Source: CAJCJE01 sp036494465
Lineage (GTDB): Bacteria > Actinomycetota > Actinomycetes > Mycobacteriales > Pseudonocardiaceae
Direction: 5' to 3'
Assembly (NCBI GenBank): GCA_036494465.1
Contig: DASXOJ010000237.1
Span: 17,632 to 81,631, forward strand
DNA length: 64,000 nucleotides
The stretch's first letter is position 1; the number at the start of each line of letters is the position of its first letter. This document shows positions 42,726 to 50,984 of the stretch, in pieces. The notes under the pieces are model-generated. The model saw only the letters and a list, made by a program, of their open reading frames with translations. It was not told the origin of the DNA and made no database searches. A program made the position numbers and the translations under genes.

Positions 42726-44039
42726 TCAGGCTGCCCAGGTCTCGATGGCCCGGTCGGTCACCGTGGCCGGCGCGGTGCGGCGCTGGCTGCGGTTGGTCCA
42801 GGTCATCAGCGGACCGGTGGCGCAGGTGGTCACCAGGGCCATCACCAGGCAGACCAGGAAGGCCGACGCGGTCAGGATGCCCGCGTGGAAACCGGCCTGC
42901 AGGGCGACGATTTCGGTGAGGCCGCGCGTGTTGAGCAGGGCGCCGACCCGGACCGAGGTGATCTTGGAGTAGCCGCCGAGCCGGGCGCCCGCGTAACCGC
43001 CGCCGAGCTTGCCCAGCATGCCCAGCGCGGTCACCACGATCATCGCCAGCCAGGGGATGCCGGGGAACGGCTTGGCGAAGACCTCCAGGCCGGTTTCGAC
43101 GAAGAACACCGGCACGAACACCAGCCCGAGCCTGGTCACCCAGCGCACGGACAGCGCCCACCCGGTCGGACGTTCGTCGCTGGGCAGATCGTCGGCCTTG
43201 GTGGGCGGTTTGTTGCCGGGCACCGCGAGACCGACCAGGAACGCGCCGAACACGGAGGACAGGCCGAGCACGGACACCAGGTTCGCCGACGCGATCGCCG
43301 CGATGCCGATCAGCACCGCGACCACGACCGGGTAGCGCTCCGCGAATCGTCCGGCGACCTCGGTACGCAGCACTGTGCGGACGCCGACGCTCACCACGAC
43401 GCCGGCCAGCAGTGTCAGGATGGCGACGCCCGCGTTGCTGAGCTTGCCGCTGGCCAGGCCGATCGCGACCGCGAGCAGCGGCCACGCGACCGCGTCGACC
43501 ATGGCCGCCGCGCTCAGTGAGAGCCTGCCGGGCAGCGAGGTGGTCAGCTTGCGGTCGGCCAGGATCCTGGCCAGCACCGGAACCGCGGTGATCGCGAGCG
43601 AGACCGCGAACACCAGGATGAACGCGGCCACCGGCGCGGTACCGCGCAGCGCGGGATTGTGCTCGACGAGCAACCAGCCGCCCACCACGACACCGGTGGC
43701 CAGCGGCGGGACCAGCGCGCCGACGGTCACCCAGCCGAGCGAGCCGAACCGGGTGCCGATCAGCGAACCGCGCAGCTCGTGCGCGACGCCGACCAGGAAC
43801 AGGGCGAGGCCCGCGTTGCCGAGAATGCCGAGGTTGGCCACGACTTTGGTGGGCAGCAGCGCGTTGACCACGTTGTGGTTGGTCGCGGCGAGCAGGACCG
43901 GCACCGCGAGCAGCCCGATGGCGAGCTCACCCATCACGGTCGGCTGGCGCAGCAGCCGGGCGAGCATCCGCCCGAGCCACCCGATGACCAGCACGGCCGC
44001 GACGATGATCGTGGTCGCCCCGATGATCCCGGCACTCAT
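42726..44039 (-). CDS. CPA2-type cation/proton antiporter
   Basis: The 437-residue protein has about twelve hydrophobic spans and the CPA2 pattern: RQPTVMGELAIGLL, GLALFLVGVAHELRGS, FAVSLAITAVPVLARIL, MVDAVAWPLLAVAIG (a variant of the ND ion-binding motif) and GALLNTRGLTEIVALQAG. It probably exchanges Na+ or K+ for protons. It lies two bases from the convergent ECF-partner gene and is divergent from rnhA. No C-terminal TrkA-type domain is present. Confidence 0.93.
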   Translation of the reverse strand: MSAGIIGATTIIVAAVLVIGWLGRMLARLLRQPTVMGELAIGLLAVPVLLAATNHNVVNALLPTKVVANLGILGNAGLALFLVGVAHELRGSLIGTRFGSLGWVTVGALVPPLATGVVVGGWLLVEHNPALRGTAPVAAFILVFAVSLAITAVPVLARILADRKLTTSLPGRLSLSAAAMVDAVAWPLLAVAIGLASGKLSNAGVAILTLLAGVVVSVGVRTVLRTEVAGRFAERYPVVVAVLIGIAAIASANLVSVLGLSSVFGAFLVGLAVPGNKPPTKADDLPSDERPTGWALSVRWVTRLGLVFVPVFFVETGLEVFAKPFPGIPWLAMIVVTALGMLGKLGGGYAGARLGGYSKITSVRVGALLNTRGLTEIVALQAGFHAGILTASAFLVCLVMALVTTCATGPLMTWTNRSQRRTAPATVTDRAIETWAA

Positions 44040-44102
44040 TCGATCCGACCCCCAGATCTGAGTCCGGCCAGCACGGTCCGCATGCGTGGCAGGCTATGGA
44101 CC

Positions 44103-44119
44103 ACCGCTTAAAAAGCGGT
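44103..44119. promoter_or_regulatory. inverted repeat between antiporter and rnhA genes
   Basis: ACCGCTT-AAA-AAGCGGT is a perfect 7-bp inverted repeat with a 3-bp centre, 63 bp upstream of the antiporter start and 80 bp upstream of rnhA. It could be an operator for the divergent genes or a small hairpin. Confidence 0.35.
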
Positions 44120-44199
44120 CAAGAACCGCTCGAAGCCAGTGTCTGCCGGTGCCGACCCCGGCTGGCGGGAGTGTGACGCGGCCAGGAAGACTCCGTCAG

Positions 44200-44685
44200 A
44201 TGCAGGAGGCGGAACTGTCGGCGCGGCAGCCGAACGAAGTCGACATCTATACGGACGGTGCGTGCAGCGGCAATCCCGGACCGGGCGGCTGGGGCGCGCT
44301 GCTGCGCTACGGCCAGCACGCCCGCGAGCTGCATGGCGGAGAGGGGCCGACCACAACGAACAACCGGATGGAAGTGATGGCCGCGATCCAGGCGCTGGAA
44401 GCGCTGACCCGGCCGGCCAAGGTCCGGCTGTTCACCGACAGCAGCTACCTGCGCAACGGCATCACCAGCTGGCTCGCTGGCTGGCAGCGCAACGGCTGGC
44501 TGACCAAGGACCGTAAACCTGTGAAAAACTCGGACCTTTGGCAGCGTTTGGCCTTGGCGGTGCAGCGGCACGACGTGGAATGGCTGTGGGTCAAGGGACA
44601 TGCGGGCAACCCTGGCAACGAACGGGCGGACGCGCTGGCCAACCTCGGCATGGACGAAGTCCGGAAGAACTCCGTTCGTCGGTGA
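44200..44685 (+). CDS. rnhA: ribonuclease HI
   Basis: RNase HI cleaves the RNA strand of RNA-DNA hybrids. All catalytic residues are present: D19 in YTDGACSGNPGPGGW, E58 in NNRMEVMA, D80 in FTDSSYL, H134 in VKGHAGNPGN and D144 in ERADALA. The length (161 residues from ATG 44200) matches the single-domain bacterial type. Upstream in-frame codons (from 44086) do not resemble the family and were left out. The basic protrusion is present as TSWLAGWQRNGWLTKDRKPV. Confidence 0.96.
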   Translation: MQEAELSARQPNEVDIYTDGACSGNPGPGGWGALLRYGQHARELHGGEGPTTTNNRMEVMAAIQALEALTRPAKVRLFTDSSYLRNGITSWLAGWQRNGWLTKDRKPVKNSDLWQRLALAVQRHDVEWLWVKGHAGNPGNERADALANLGMDEVRKNSVRR

Positions 44686-44760
44686 CGGGTAATACTTTCG
44701 TCGCAAGGCCGGATGCTTTGTGCGGATGTGTGCGTCACATGGCGGTGTGAACATTCTCTT

Positions 44761-45168
44761 ATGACCGAAAGTGACACCCTGATCGCCAGTGGCACCTACG
44801 TCGGCGCGACCGCAGCCGAACTGACCGGCGATACCGGCGCCGATCGGGCCGCGGCGGTGGTGAGCCAGAAGGCACTTTTCCTGCACAGGGGTGGAATCCA
44901 GCTCCTGCGGGACCGCCTCGTACTCGGCTCCTGGCACGGCGATGCCGACCTTGTGTTGACCCAGCAGGACATCTCTGACGTCGAGGTGAAGTTCACCGAC
45001 CTCTATGGACGGTTCATCGGCGGATTGTTGAACGCGGGCAAGCCGTTGATCGTGACGGTGCTCACGGTCGGCGAGCTCTACCTGCTGATCGATCGCAAGG
45101 AGTTCATGGAGACCACCGACGATCGTCGGTGGGCCAAGTTGCTCGGCGAGTGGCTGACCGCGCGATGA
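44761..45168 (+). CDS. conserved hypothetical protein, PH-like
   Basis: The 135-residue soluble protein starts at ATG 44761. It contains QKALFLHRGGIQLLRDRLVLGSW, SDVEVKFTDLYGRFIGGLLN and LIVTVLTVGELYLLIDRKEFME, a beta-strand-rich pattern with a final helix like PH/GRAM-type domains used for lipid or protein binding. No catalytic residues are evident. Its neighbours (rnhA and the pyruvyl transferase) are separated by promoters and do not point to a function. Confidence 0.75.
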   Translation: MTESDTLIASGTYVGATAAELTGDTGADRAAAVVSQKALFLHRGGIQLLRDRLVLGSWHGDADLVLTQQDISDVEVKFTDLYGRFIGGLLNAGKPLIVTVLTVGELYLLIDRKEFMETTDDRRWAKLLGEWLTAR

Positions 45169-45227
45169 TTTGGTAACCGTCAACAATTTAACGTGAGTTA
45201 ACCACCCTCGTCCCGGAATAACCGCTA

Positions 45228-45259
45228 CCGTATCCTTAGGAATTGGTTAATCGATACGG
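45228..45259. promoter_or_regulatory. inverted repeat upstream of the glycopolymer cluster
   Basis: CCGTATC (45228-45234) and GATACGG (45253-45259) form a perfect 7-bp inverted repeat around an AT-rich 18-bp spacer, 14 bp upstream of the pyruvyl transferase start. It may be an operator around the promoter or a leader hairpin that would hide the ribosome site. Confidence 0.4.
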
Positions 45260-45272
45260 ACCAGAGGGGCTG

Positions 45273-46328
45273 GTGGCATTGTCCGCGCGGAAACCGAAGA
45301 CCCTGCTCTACGTCGGCTGGACCGGCCAGCGCAATCTGGGTGACGACGCCATCGCGGACGCGCTGATCCCCAGACTCGGCACAGTCGAGCAGGCGCACGC
45401 CCCGTATCAATTGGCCGACCTGGCCAAACGCGTCGTCGGTGGGGGACTTGCCAGCAGTTCGCGACGGGCGCTGCTGCTCGGCGGCGGCACCGCGATCGGC
45501 AGGCGCAACTGGCGCATGGTGCTCGCCGCCAACGGGGCGCTGCTGGCCAGGGCGAAACCGTGGTTCATGATCGGTGCGGGGGTCGAGGATCCCGCGTTCC
45601 AGGGCCAGAATTCCTTCTCCGACAAGGGAGAACTGGCGCGCTGGCGCGGTATCTGCCGCAACTTCGACGCGGTCACCGTGCGCGGGCCGCGTTCGGTCGA
45701 GCTGCTGACAGCCGTGGGCATTCCGACCAGGATGGTCGGCGACCCGGCACTGCTGCACGAACCCGAGCGGATTCCCGACCCCGACGAGAAGCTGCTGGGC
45801 ATCAACCTCGGCTTCGGCGACGACCTCTGGGGTCATGACCACGACCGGGTCGTCGATGCCCTTGCCGGGCTGGTAAAGGCGCTGTCCGGTGAGGGCTGGC
45901 GGGTGCGCGCGATCGTGGTGAACCCGAAGGATGAGCCCGCGCTGCGCAGCTGTCTGAGCCGCTCCGGTATCGGCGCCGACCGCGCCGAGGTGGTGACCGC
46001 CGACACCGTCGAGCGATTCTTTGCCGCCGTCGCACCATGCACGCTGCTTGTTGCAGAACGATTGCATGCGCTGGTGCTGGCCGCAGCCGCCGCCGTACCC
46101 GTGGTCGGGCTCGAATATCAACCGAAATGCGCGGATTTTCTGGCTTCGGTGGGAGCAATCGATCGCGCGGTACGCACCGACCGAGTGACGTCGGACGTAC
46201 TTCACGAACACGTCGCGGATCTGGTGGAAAACAGACCGACGGAATCCGTGCGCCTGCTCGGCGAGGTGACCAAGCTGCGTGGCCTGCTGAGGAATGAATT
46301 GGCTCGGATCAGAGCCCAGGTCGGCTAG
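45273..46328 (+). CDS. polysaccharide pyruvyl transferase-family protein
   Basis: The GTG at 45273 follows AGAGGGG and gives 351 residues. It has the PF04230 pattern: LLYVGWTGQRNLGDDAIADALIP, the LGGGTAIGRRNW loop, FMIGAGVEDP, FDAVTVRGPRSVELL, LLGINLGF and the closing LVAERLHALVLAAAAAVPVVGLEYQPKC. Family members add pyruvate ketals from PEP to sugars of surface polymers. It opens the 45-56 kb glycopolymer cluster but is transcribed towards the GT2 gene at 46325, overlapping its 3' end by 4 nt. Confidence 0.9.
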   Translation: MALSARKPKTLLYVGWTGQRNLGDDAIADALIPRLGTVEQAHAPYQLADLAKRVVGGGLASSSRRALLLGGGTAIGRRNWRMVLAANGALLARAKPWFMIGAGVEDPAFQGQNSFSDKGELARWRGICRNFDAVTVRGPRSVELLTAVGIPTRMVGDPALLHEPERIPDPDEKLLGINLGFGDDLWGHDHDRVVDALAGLVKALSGEGWRVRAIVVNPKDEPALRSCLSRSGIGADRAEVVTADTVERFFAAVAPCTLLVAERLHALVLAAAAAVPVVGLEYQPKCADFLASVGAIDRAVRTDRVTSDVLHEHVADLVENRPTESVRLLGEVTKLRGLLRNELARIRAQVG

Positions 46329-47182
46329 GTGGCGCCTGGGCCGCCCCGGGTGAGGGCGGCGACGCCGAACAGGCCGCGCCTGCGCAGCTGGGCCAGCGGT
46401 GCCGCTGCCGCGCCGATCATCCGATCCAGTTCCCGTACCTGGTAAATCGGATTGGCCACCACCTCGGCGTTGCAGACGTACTGCTGGGCTTGGCCTGCGC
46501 GGTGGGTGCGCGAGGACAGCGAAGTGCCGCTGACCCGGAAGGCGGCGAGGCTGTCCCCGGTGCCGAACATGGGGCCGTGTGCGAGCAGGCGCAGCCACAG
46601 GTGGATGTCCAGTACCAAATTCATGTGCTCGGCGAAGCCGCCCGTGGCGGTGAAAGCGTCGCGCCGGAACAGCACCGAGCCAGGTTCGCCGAGCGGATTT
46701 CCGCCGTGCCGGATCACTCGGCGCGCCACGCTGACCAGGTCCTGTTCGCCGAGCAGTCCCGACAGGCCCCGGCCGGTGGCCAGCCGTCGACCGGCGGAAT
46801 CCAGAAAGTCCCTGCGGCACACGGTCATGGCCAGGCGTGGCTCGGCGGCCATGACCTGGTGCTGAATCCGCAGGCAGTCAGGTCTGAGTACGTCGTCGGC
46901 GCAGAGCAGCTTCACCAGTGGCGCACGGCACAGTTCGACGGCCCGATTCCAGTTCGACGTCATGGGGAGGGTGTTTTCGTTGCGTACCAACCGAATTCGT
47001 GGATCAACGAAGGAACGTACGATGTCCGACGTCCCGTCGGTGGACGCGTTGTCCAGCACGACCAACTCGAAATCGGCGAAGTTCTGGTCCAGCACGCTAC
47101 CAATGGCGGTAGCGAGATGAGCGGCTGCCTGATAGGCGGGCACGCAGACCGACACCGCTGGTCTCGCGTGCGACATCGACAC
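46325..47182 (-). CDS. GT2 family glycosyltransferase
   Basis: The 285-residue protein has the GT-A fold: VSVCVPAYQAAAHLATAIGSVL (about 10-31), ELVVLDNASTDGTSDIV and the metal-binding KLLCADDVLRPDC (C-A-D-D in place of D-x-D). It also has GEPGSVLFRRDAFTATGGF. The family adds single sugars to a lipid-linked acceptor. It is divergent from the GT2 operon starting at 47516 and convergent with the pyruvyl transferase. No membrane span is present. Confidence 0.92.
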   Translation of the reverse strand: MSMSHARPAVSVCVPAYQAAAHLATAIGSVLDQNFADFELVVLDNASTDGTSDIVRSFVDPRIRLVRNENTLPMTSNWNRAVELCRAPLVKLLCADDVLRPDCLRIQHQVMAAEPRLAMTVCRRDFLDSAGRRLATGRGLSGLLGEQDLVSVARRVIRHGGNPLGEPGSVLFRRDAFTATGGFAEHMNLVLDIHLWLRLLAHGPMFGTGDSLAAFRVSGTSLSSRTHRAGQAQQYVCNAEVVANPIYQVRELDRMIGAAAAPLAQLRRRGLFGVAALTRGGPGAT

Positions 47183-47515
47183 CTTCTTCCGCTGGGCTCG
47201 GCAGGCTATTCCAGCATATTCACAGAATTCTCGCCAAGCCCCTGCTTTGGCGGATTGACAACCCCTTCACTACCGACCATCGAAGGAAGAATGGCGTGCC
47301 AGTTTCCGGAACACTACGTGTACGTGTCCAGTCAACGAAAAAAGCTACTTTAGGTAGAACTGTTGTGAACAGGGTCACACTCTATGGTGTGACGTTCGGG
47401 CTAACCAATACGGTCATTGCGTCGCACGCGGTCGCGTTGCCCGATGGGGGGCCGGACCTATTTCCAGCTCGGTGGCATCCAGCGAACCCAGCTCATAGTG
47501 AGGCACTCAAATATC
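47183..47515. promoter_or_regulatory. 333-bp divergent intergenic region of the glycopolymer cluster
   Basis: No gene is supported. The region is A+T-rich and has two dyads: GTCACAC-N6-GTGTGAC at 47374-47393 (perfect 7-bp arms) and CTAC-TTTAG-GTAG near 47345-47357. It also contains GTACGTGTAC-like sequence near 47316-47331. It is the probable promoter region for the long plus-strand operon and the minus-strand GT2 gene. Confidence 0.45.
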
Positions 47516-48340
47516 ATGGCGCGTAACGCAAGCCCGACCCTGAGTATCGTTGTTCCGGCTCGCAATGAAGCGCGCAACCTCGAAGTCGTTCTGCCGCAGT
47601 TACCGGCCGAGCACGAAATCATCCTGGTCGACGGTTCGTCCGTGGATGACACGATCGCGACGACGCAACGGCTGCGTCCGGACGCGCGCATCGTGCAGCA
47701 GACCCGCAAGGGCAAGGGCAATGCCTTGGCCTGCGGTTTCCTTGCCGCGACGCAGGACATCGTGGTGATGTTCGACGCCGACGGCTCGGCCGATCCCGCG
47801 GAGATCCCGGCCTTCGTGGATGCGCTGGTCAATGGTGCCGACTTCGCCAAGGGCACCCGGTTCCACCGGGAGTTGAAAGAACTCTCCGGCAGTGAGGACA
47901 TCACCCCGCTGCGCACCGCGGGCAATTCCGTCCTCAATGGACTCAGCAATGTGCTGTTCAGGACTTCCTTCACCGACCTGTGCTACGGCTACAACGCCTT
48001 CTGGCGGGACGTGGTACCCGTGCTCGACCTGCCATCGCCCGAGCTGCGCAGCGCCGACGGCGAGATGATCTGGTGCGATGGTTTCGAGATCGAGACCGTG
48101 ATCAGCTGCCGGGTGGTCGCGGCCGGTCTGAAGATCGCCGAGGTGCCGAGCATGGAGCGCTCGCGCATCCACGGCCAGACCAACCTGCGCACGTTCGTCG
48201 ACGGCTACCGCGTGCTGCGTACGATCATGGCCGAGCGCGGGCGCGCACTGGGCCTGCGCAAGGATCAGCAGGCCCACCTCGGGACGCGGCGGGGCAACGA
48301 GGGGCAGCGCGGAGCCATGCTGCCGGAGAAGAGCCTGTGA
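47516..48340 (+). CDS. GT2 family glycosyltransferase (DPM1/DPG-like)
   Basis: The 274-residue protein has LSIVVPARNEARNLEVVLPQL, IILVDGSSVDDT and IVVMFDADGSADPAEIP (D-A-D), followed by LCYGYNAFWRDVVPVLDL and SRIHGQTNLRTF. This resembles dolichyl/polyprenyl-phosphate sugar synthases, which load mannose or glucose onto a lipid carrier. No C-terminal membrane spans are present. The gene overlaps the next by GTGA, starting the translationally coupled chain to 54796. Confidence 0.92.
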   Translation: MARNASPTLSIVVPARNEARNLEVVLPQLPAEHEIILVDGSSVDDTIATTQRLRPDARIVQQTRKGKGNALACGFLAATQDIVVMFDADGSADPAEIPAFVDALVNGADFAKGTRFHRELKELSGSEDITPLRTAGNSVLNGLSNVLFRTSFTDLCYGYNAFWRDVVPVLDLPSPELRSADGEMIWCDGFEIETVISCRVVAAGLKIAEVPSMERSRIHGQTNLRTFVDGYRVLRTIMAERGRALGLRKDQQAHLGTRRGNEGQRGAMLPEKSL

Positions 48341-50604
48341 ACATCGCGGTATCGGTCGTCATCTGCGCTTATACCGAACGTCGCTGGGCCGAGCTGTTGC
48401 GCGCGATCGACTCGGTCCTGGCGCAGGAGCCGCAGCCTGCGGAGATCCTGGTTGTGATCGATCACAACCAGGATCTCGCCGCGCGGCTGCGCTCCCATGT
48501 GGACAGTGCGATCACGGTGACGGAGAACACCAGGCAACGTGGTCTGTCCGGTGCGCGGAACACGGTGTTGGCGCAGGTCAAGGGTGAGGTAGTCGCTTTC
48601 CTGGATGACGATGCCCATGCCGGGCCTGGTTGGCTGGCCGCGTTGACCGCGCCGTTCACCGATCCCGAGGTGTTCGCGGTCGGCGGTGCGGCGACTCCGG
48701 TCTGGCCGAATGTGCGTCCGGTCACGCTCCCGGCAAAACGCGGTGGTCAGCGCCCGATCCGAGGGGAATTGGATTGGGTGGTCGGCTGCACGTATCAGGG
48801 GCAACCTCGAACACTTGCGCAGGTGCGCAATGTAATGGGTTGTAATATGGCATTTCGTGCATCTGTCTTTTCGCAAGTCGGTGGATTTGCCGAAGGCATC
48901 GGCCGGGTCGGCACGCTCCCGCTGGGCTGCGAGGAAACCGAGCTGTGCATTCGGCTGCGGCAGGCCAACCGAAATGCGCGCGTCCTGTTCGAACCGTCCG
49001 CGCTGGTGCACCACCAGGTCAGCCCCGACCGGTTGACCTGGTCCTACCTGCGCAGGCGCAGTTATGCCGAGGGCGTTTCCAAGGCCGCGATCGCCAAGCT
49101 GGTCGGCGCCGACGACGCACTGTCCACCGAACGCGCCTACACCAGCAGGATCATCCCGCTGGCGCTGCTGCGCGAGCTCGCGTCGGGCGGGGTGCGGGGC
49201 GCGTTCGCGCTGGTCTTCTCGGTGCTGAGTGCGGCTTTCGGTTACCTGCGTGGAAATCGGGCCGAGATCGCGGCATCGGCAACCGGATCCAACTCGATCG
49301 AGATCGGGGAATCCGTAACAGGACCCACCCCGATCGCGATGGGTGAGTTCGATCTCGCCGACCCGGATGCCATTGTGCGGCTTCGACCGGTCGACGCGCC
49401 GGTCGCGGCGGAGCGCGCGCGGGTGCTCGTGCGGCGCGGGGCAGCCGTGCTGGGCGAGGTCGATCTCGCCTTGCGAGAGGGATCCTTGTCACGTAACGAA
49501 CTCAGAGCCGCGATCGATGGTCTGCCGGTCGTCGACCCGGCACTGTCCACCATCAACACGCCGACGGTGAGCGTGGTGGTTCCGATCGCGGGCCGCGCCG
49601 ACACCGCGATTCGCTGCGCGCGCTCCATCCTCGGCACGGACTACCCGAGCCTGGAGATCCTGCTCGTCGACAACCGGCCGGGCACCGCGAACTCGTTGCC
49701 GCTCAAGGAATTCGCGGAATCCGACCAGAGACTGCGTTACGTCGAGGAACCGGTGGCCGGCGCGAGCAACGCGCGCAACCGGGGCGCGGCCGAGGCGAGC
49801 GGCGAGATCATCGCGTTCACCGACGACGACGCCGTTGTCGACGCGCACTGGCTGACCGCGTTCGTCGCCGAATTCGCCGACGCCGATGTGGACTGCGTCA
49901 CCGGCCTCGTGCTGCCGCTCGCGCTGGACACACCCGCGCAGCGGTATTTCGAGAACTGGGGGGGCTTCGGCAAGGGCTTCGCACGGCGGCGGCTCACCCG
50001 CACGGGCGTCGAGGGGCCGATCCGGCCGGGCGAGTCCGGGCGGATCGCGCTCTACCCGTTCGCGGCGGGACTGTTCGGGTCGGGCAACAGCATGGCGTGG
50101 CGGGCCACCGCCTATCGTGCGCTGGGCGGGTGTGATCCACTGCTCGGGCCGGGCACGCCGACCGGGTCCGGGGAGGATCTGGAACTGTTCATCCGGCTGA
50201 TCCGCGGCGGCGGGACGATCGTCTACACCCCGCACGCCCTGGTACACCACGAGCACCGACGGGAGGTCGCGGCCTTGGCCAAGCAGATGTACAGCTACGG
50301 CACCGGACTGTTCCCGATGTTCGCGGTGTACGTCGGTCGCAGGCCGGTCGAGGCGATCGCGGTACTGCGCAGACTCCCGGCAGGACTGCGGCACACTGTC
50401 GCCGACGACTCCGAGCGCAACGCGGGCCGGGGTGAGGGTTTCCCGCCCGAGGTGGCCAAGGCCGAACGGCGCGGCATGCTCGCCGGACCCGCCCGGCTCG
50501 TGCTCACCGTGCTGACCGCACCACGCCGTGCACTGCGCCTGCCCGAACCGCAGCGCACCGTGGCCCAACGCAGGAACGAACCTGCCATCCGGATGGCGAG
50601 ATGA
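48337..50604 (+). CDS. two-domain GT2 glycosyltransferase
   Basis: The GTG at 48337 overlaps the previous stop by 4 nt; the product has 755 residues. Two GT-A domains occur in tandem. The first (about 1-320) has VSVVICAYTERRWAELLRAI, VVAFLDDDAHAGPGWL and GCEETELCIRLRQ. The second (about 405-740) has VSVVVPIAGRADTAIRCARSIL, EIIAFTDDDAVVDAHWL and GEDLELFIRLI. Both keep the DDD metal motif and the ED base motif. The linker has a degenerate tandem repeat (ATGSNSIEIGE / VTGPTPIAMGE, about 308-330). Such pairs often make alternating repeat units. A local AT-rich codon patch lies at about 48826-48890. Confidence 0.92.
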   Translation: MNIAVSVVICAYTERRWAELLRAIDSVLAQEPQPAEILVVIDHNQDLAARLRSHVDSAITVTENTRQRGLSGARNTVLAQVKGEVVAFLDDDAHAGPGWLAALTAPFTDPEVFAVGGAATPVWPNVRPVTLPAKRGGQRPIRGELDWVVGCTYQGQPRTLAQVRNVMGCNMAFRASVFSQVGGFAEGIGRVGTLPLGCEETELCIRLRQANRNARVLFEPSALVHHQVSPDRLTWSYLRRRSYAEGVSKAAIAKLVGADDALSTERAYTSRIIPLALLRELASGGVRGAFALVFSVLSAAFGYLRGNRAEIAASATGSNSIEIGESVTGPTPIAMGEFDLADPDAIVRLRPVDAPVAAERARVLVRRGAAVLGEVDLALREGSLSRNELRAAIDGLPVVDPALSTINTPTVSVVVPIAGRADTAIRCARSILGTDYPSLEILLVDNRPGTANSLPLKEFAESDQRLRYVEEPVAGASNARNRGAAEASGEIIAFTDDDAVVDAHWLTAFVAEFADADVDCVTGLVLPLALDTPAQRYFENWGGFGKGFARRRLTRTGVEGPIRPGESGRIALYPFAAGLFGSGNSMAWRATAYRALGGCDPLLGPGTPTGSGEDLELFIRLIRGGGTIVYTPHALVHHEHRREVAALAKQMYSYGTGLFPMFAVYVGRRPVEAIAVLRRLPAGLRHTVADDSERNAGRGEGFPPEVAKAERRGMLAGPARLVLTVLTAPRRALRLPEPQRTVAQRRNEPAIRMAR

Positions 50605-50984
50605 CGACCCCTTCTGTTGACCAACCGATCAGCCCGGTCCAGCAGCGCCGCATCACCGCGGCGCTGCTGATCGCGCTGACGCTCGCCACGATCGTCGCCG
50701 AACTCGTCGGCGTCGGCGGCAACTGGCGGCTGATCCTCACCACCGCGTTCGTGCTGCTCGCGCCCGGCTGGGCGATCACCGCCTATCTGCGCTCGGCGCC
50801 GCTGTCCTTCCGCTGGGGCGTCGGCATCGCGCTGGGCATCGGGATCGGCATGATCGCCGGTCAGGGCATGATCGTGCTGCACGCCTGGCACCCGGCGACC
50901 GCGGTGTTCGTGATCGGTCTGCTCACGCTCGCCGGTCTCGTGCACCATCTGATGCGCGCGCCCAGCGCGGTGGAGCTGTCATGA
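50601..50984 (+). CDS. small polytopic membrane protein
   Basis: The 127-residue protein has a soluble N-terminus of about 15 residues and four hydrophobic spans (ITAALLIALTLATIVAELVG, LILTTAFVLLAPGWAI, IALGIGIGMIAGQGMI, AVFVIGLLTLAGL). The GGNWRLILTTAFVLLAPGWAI segment resembles the DUF1616-type or mycobacterial cell-wall polymer membrane proteins. Its ATGA overlaps on both sides place it firmly in the operon, probably as part of the polymer assembly machine. Confidence 0.75.
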   Translation: MTTPSVDQPISPVQQRRITAALLIALTLATIVAELVGVGGNWRLILTTAFVLLAPGWAITAYLRSAPLSFRWGVGIALGIGIGMIAGQGMIVLHAWHPATAVFVIGLLTLAGLVHHLMRAPSAVELS

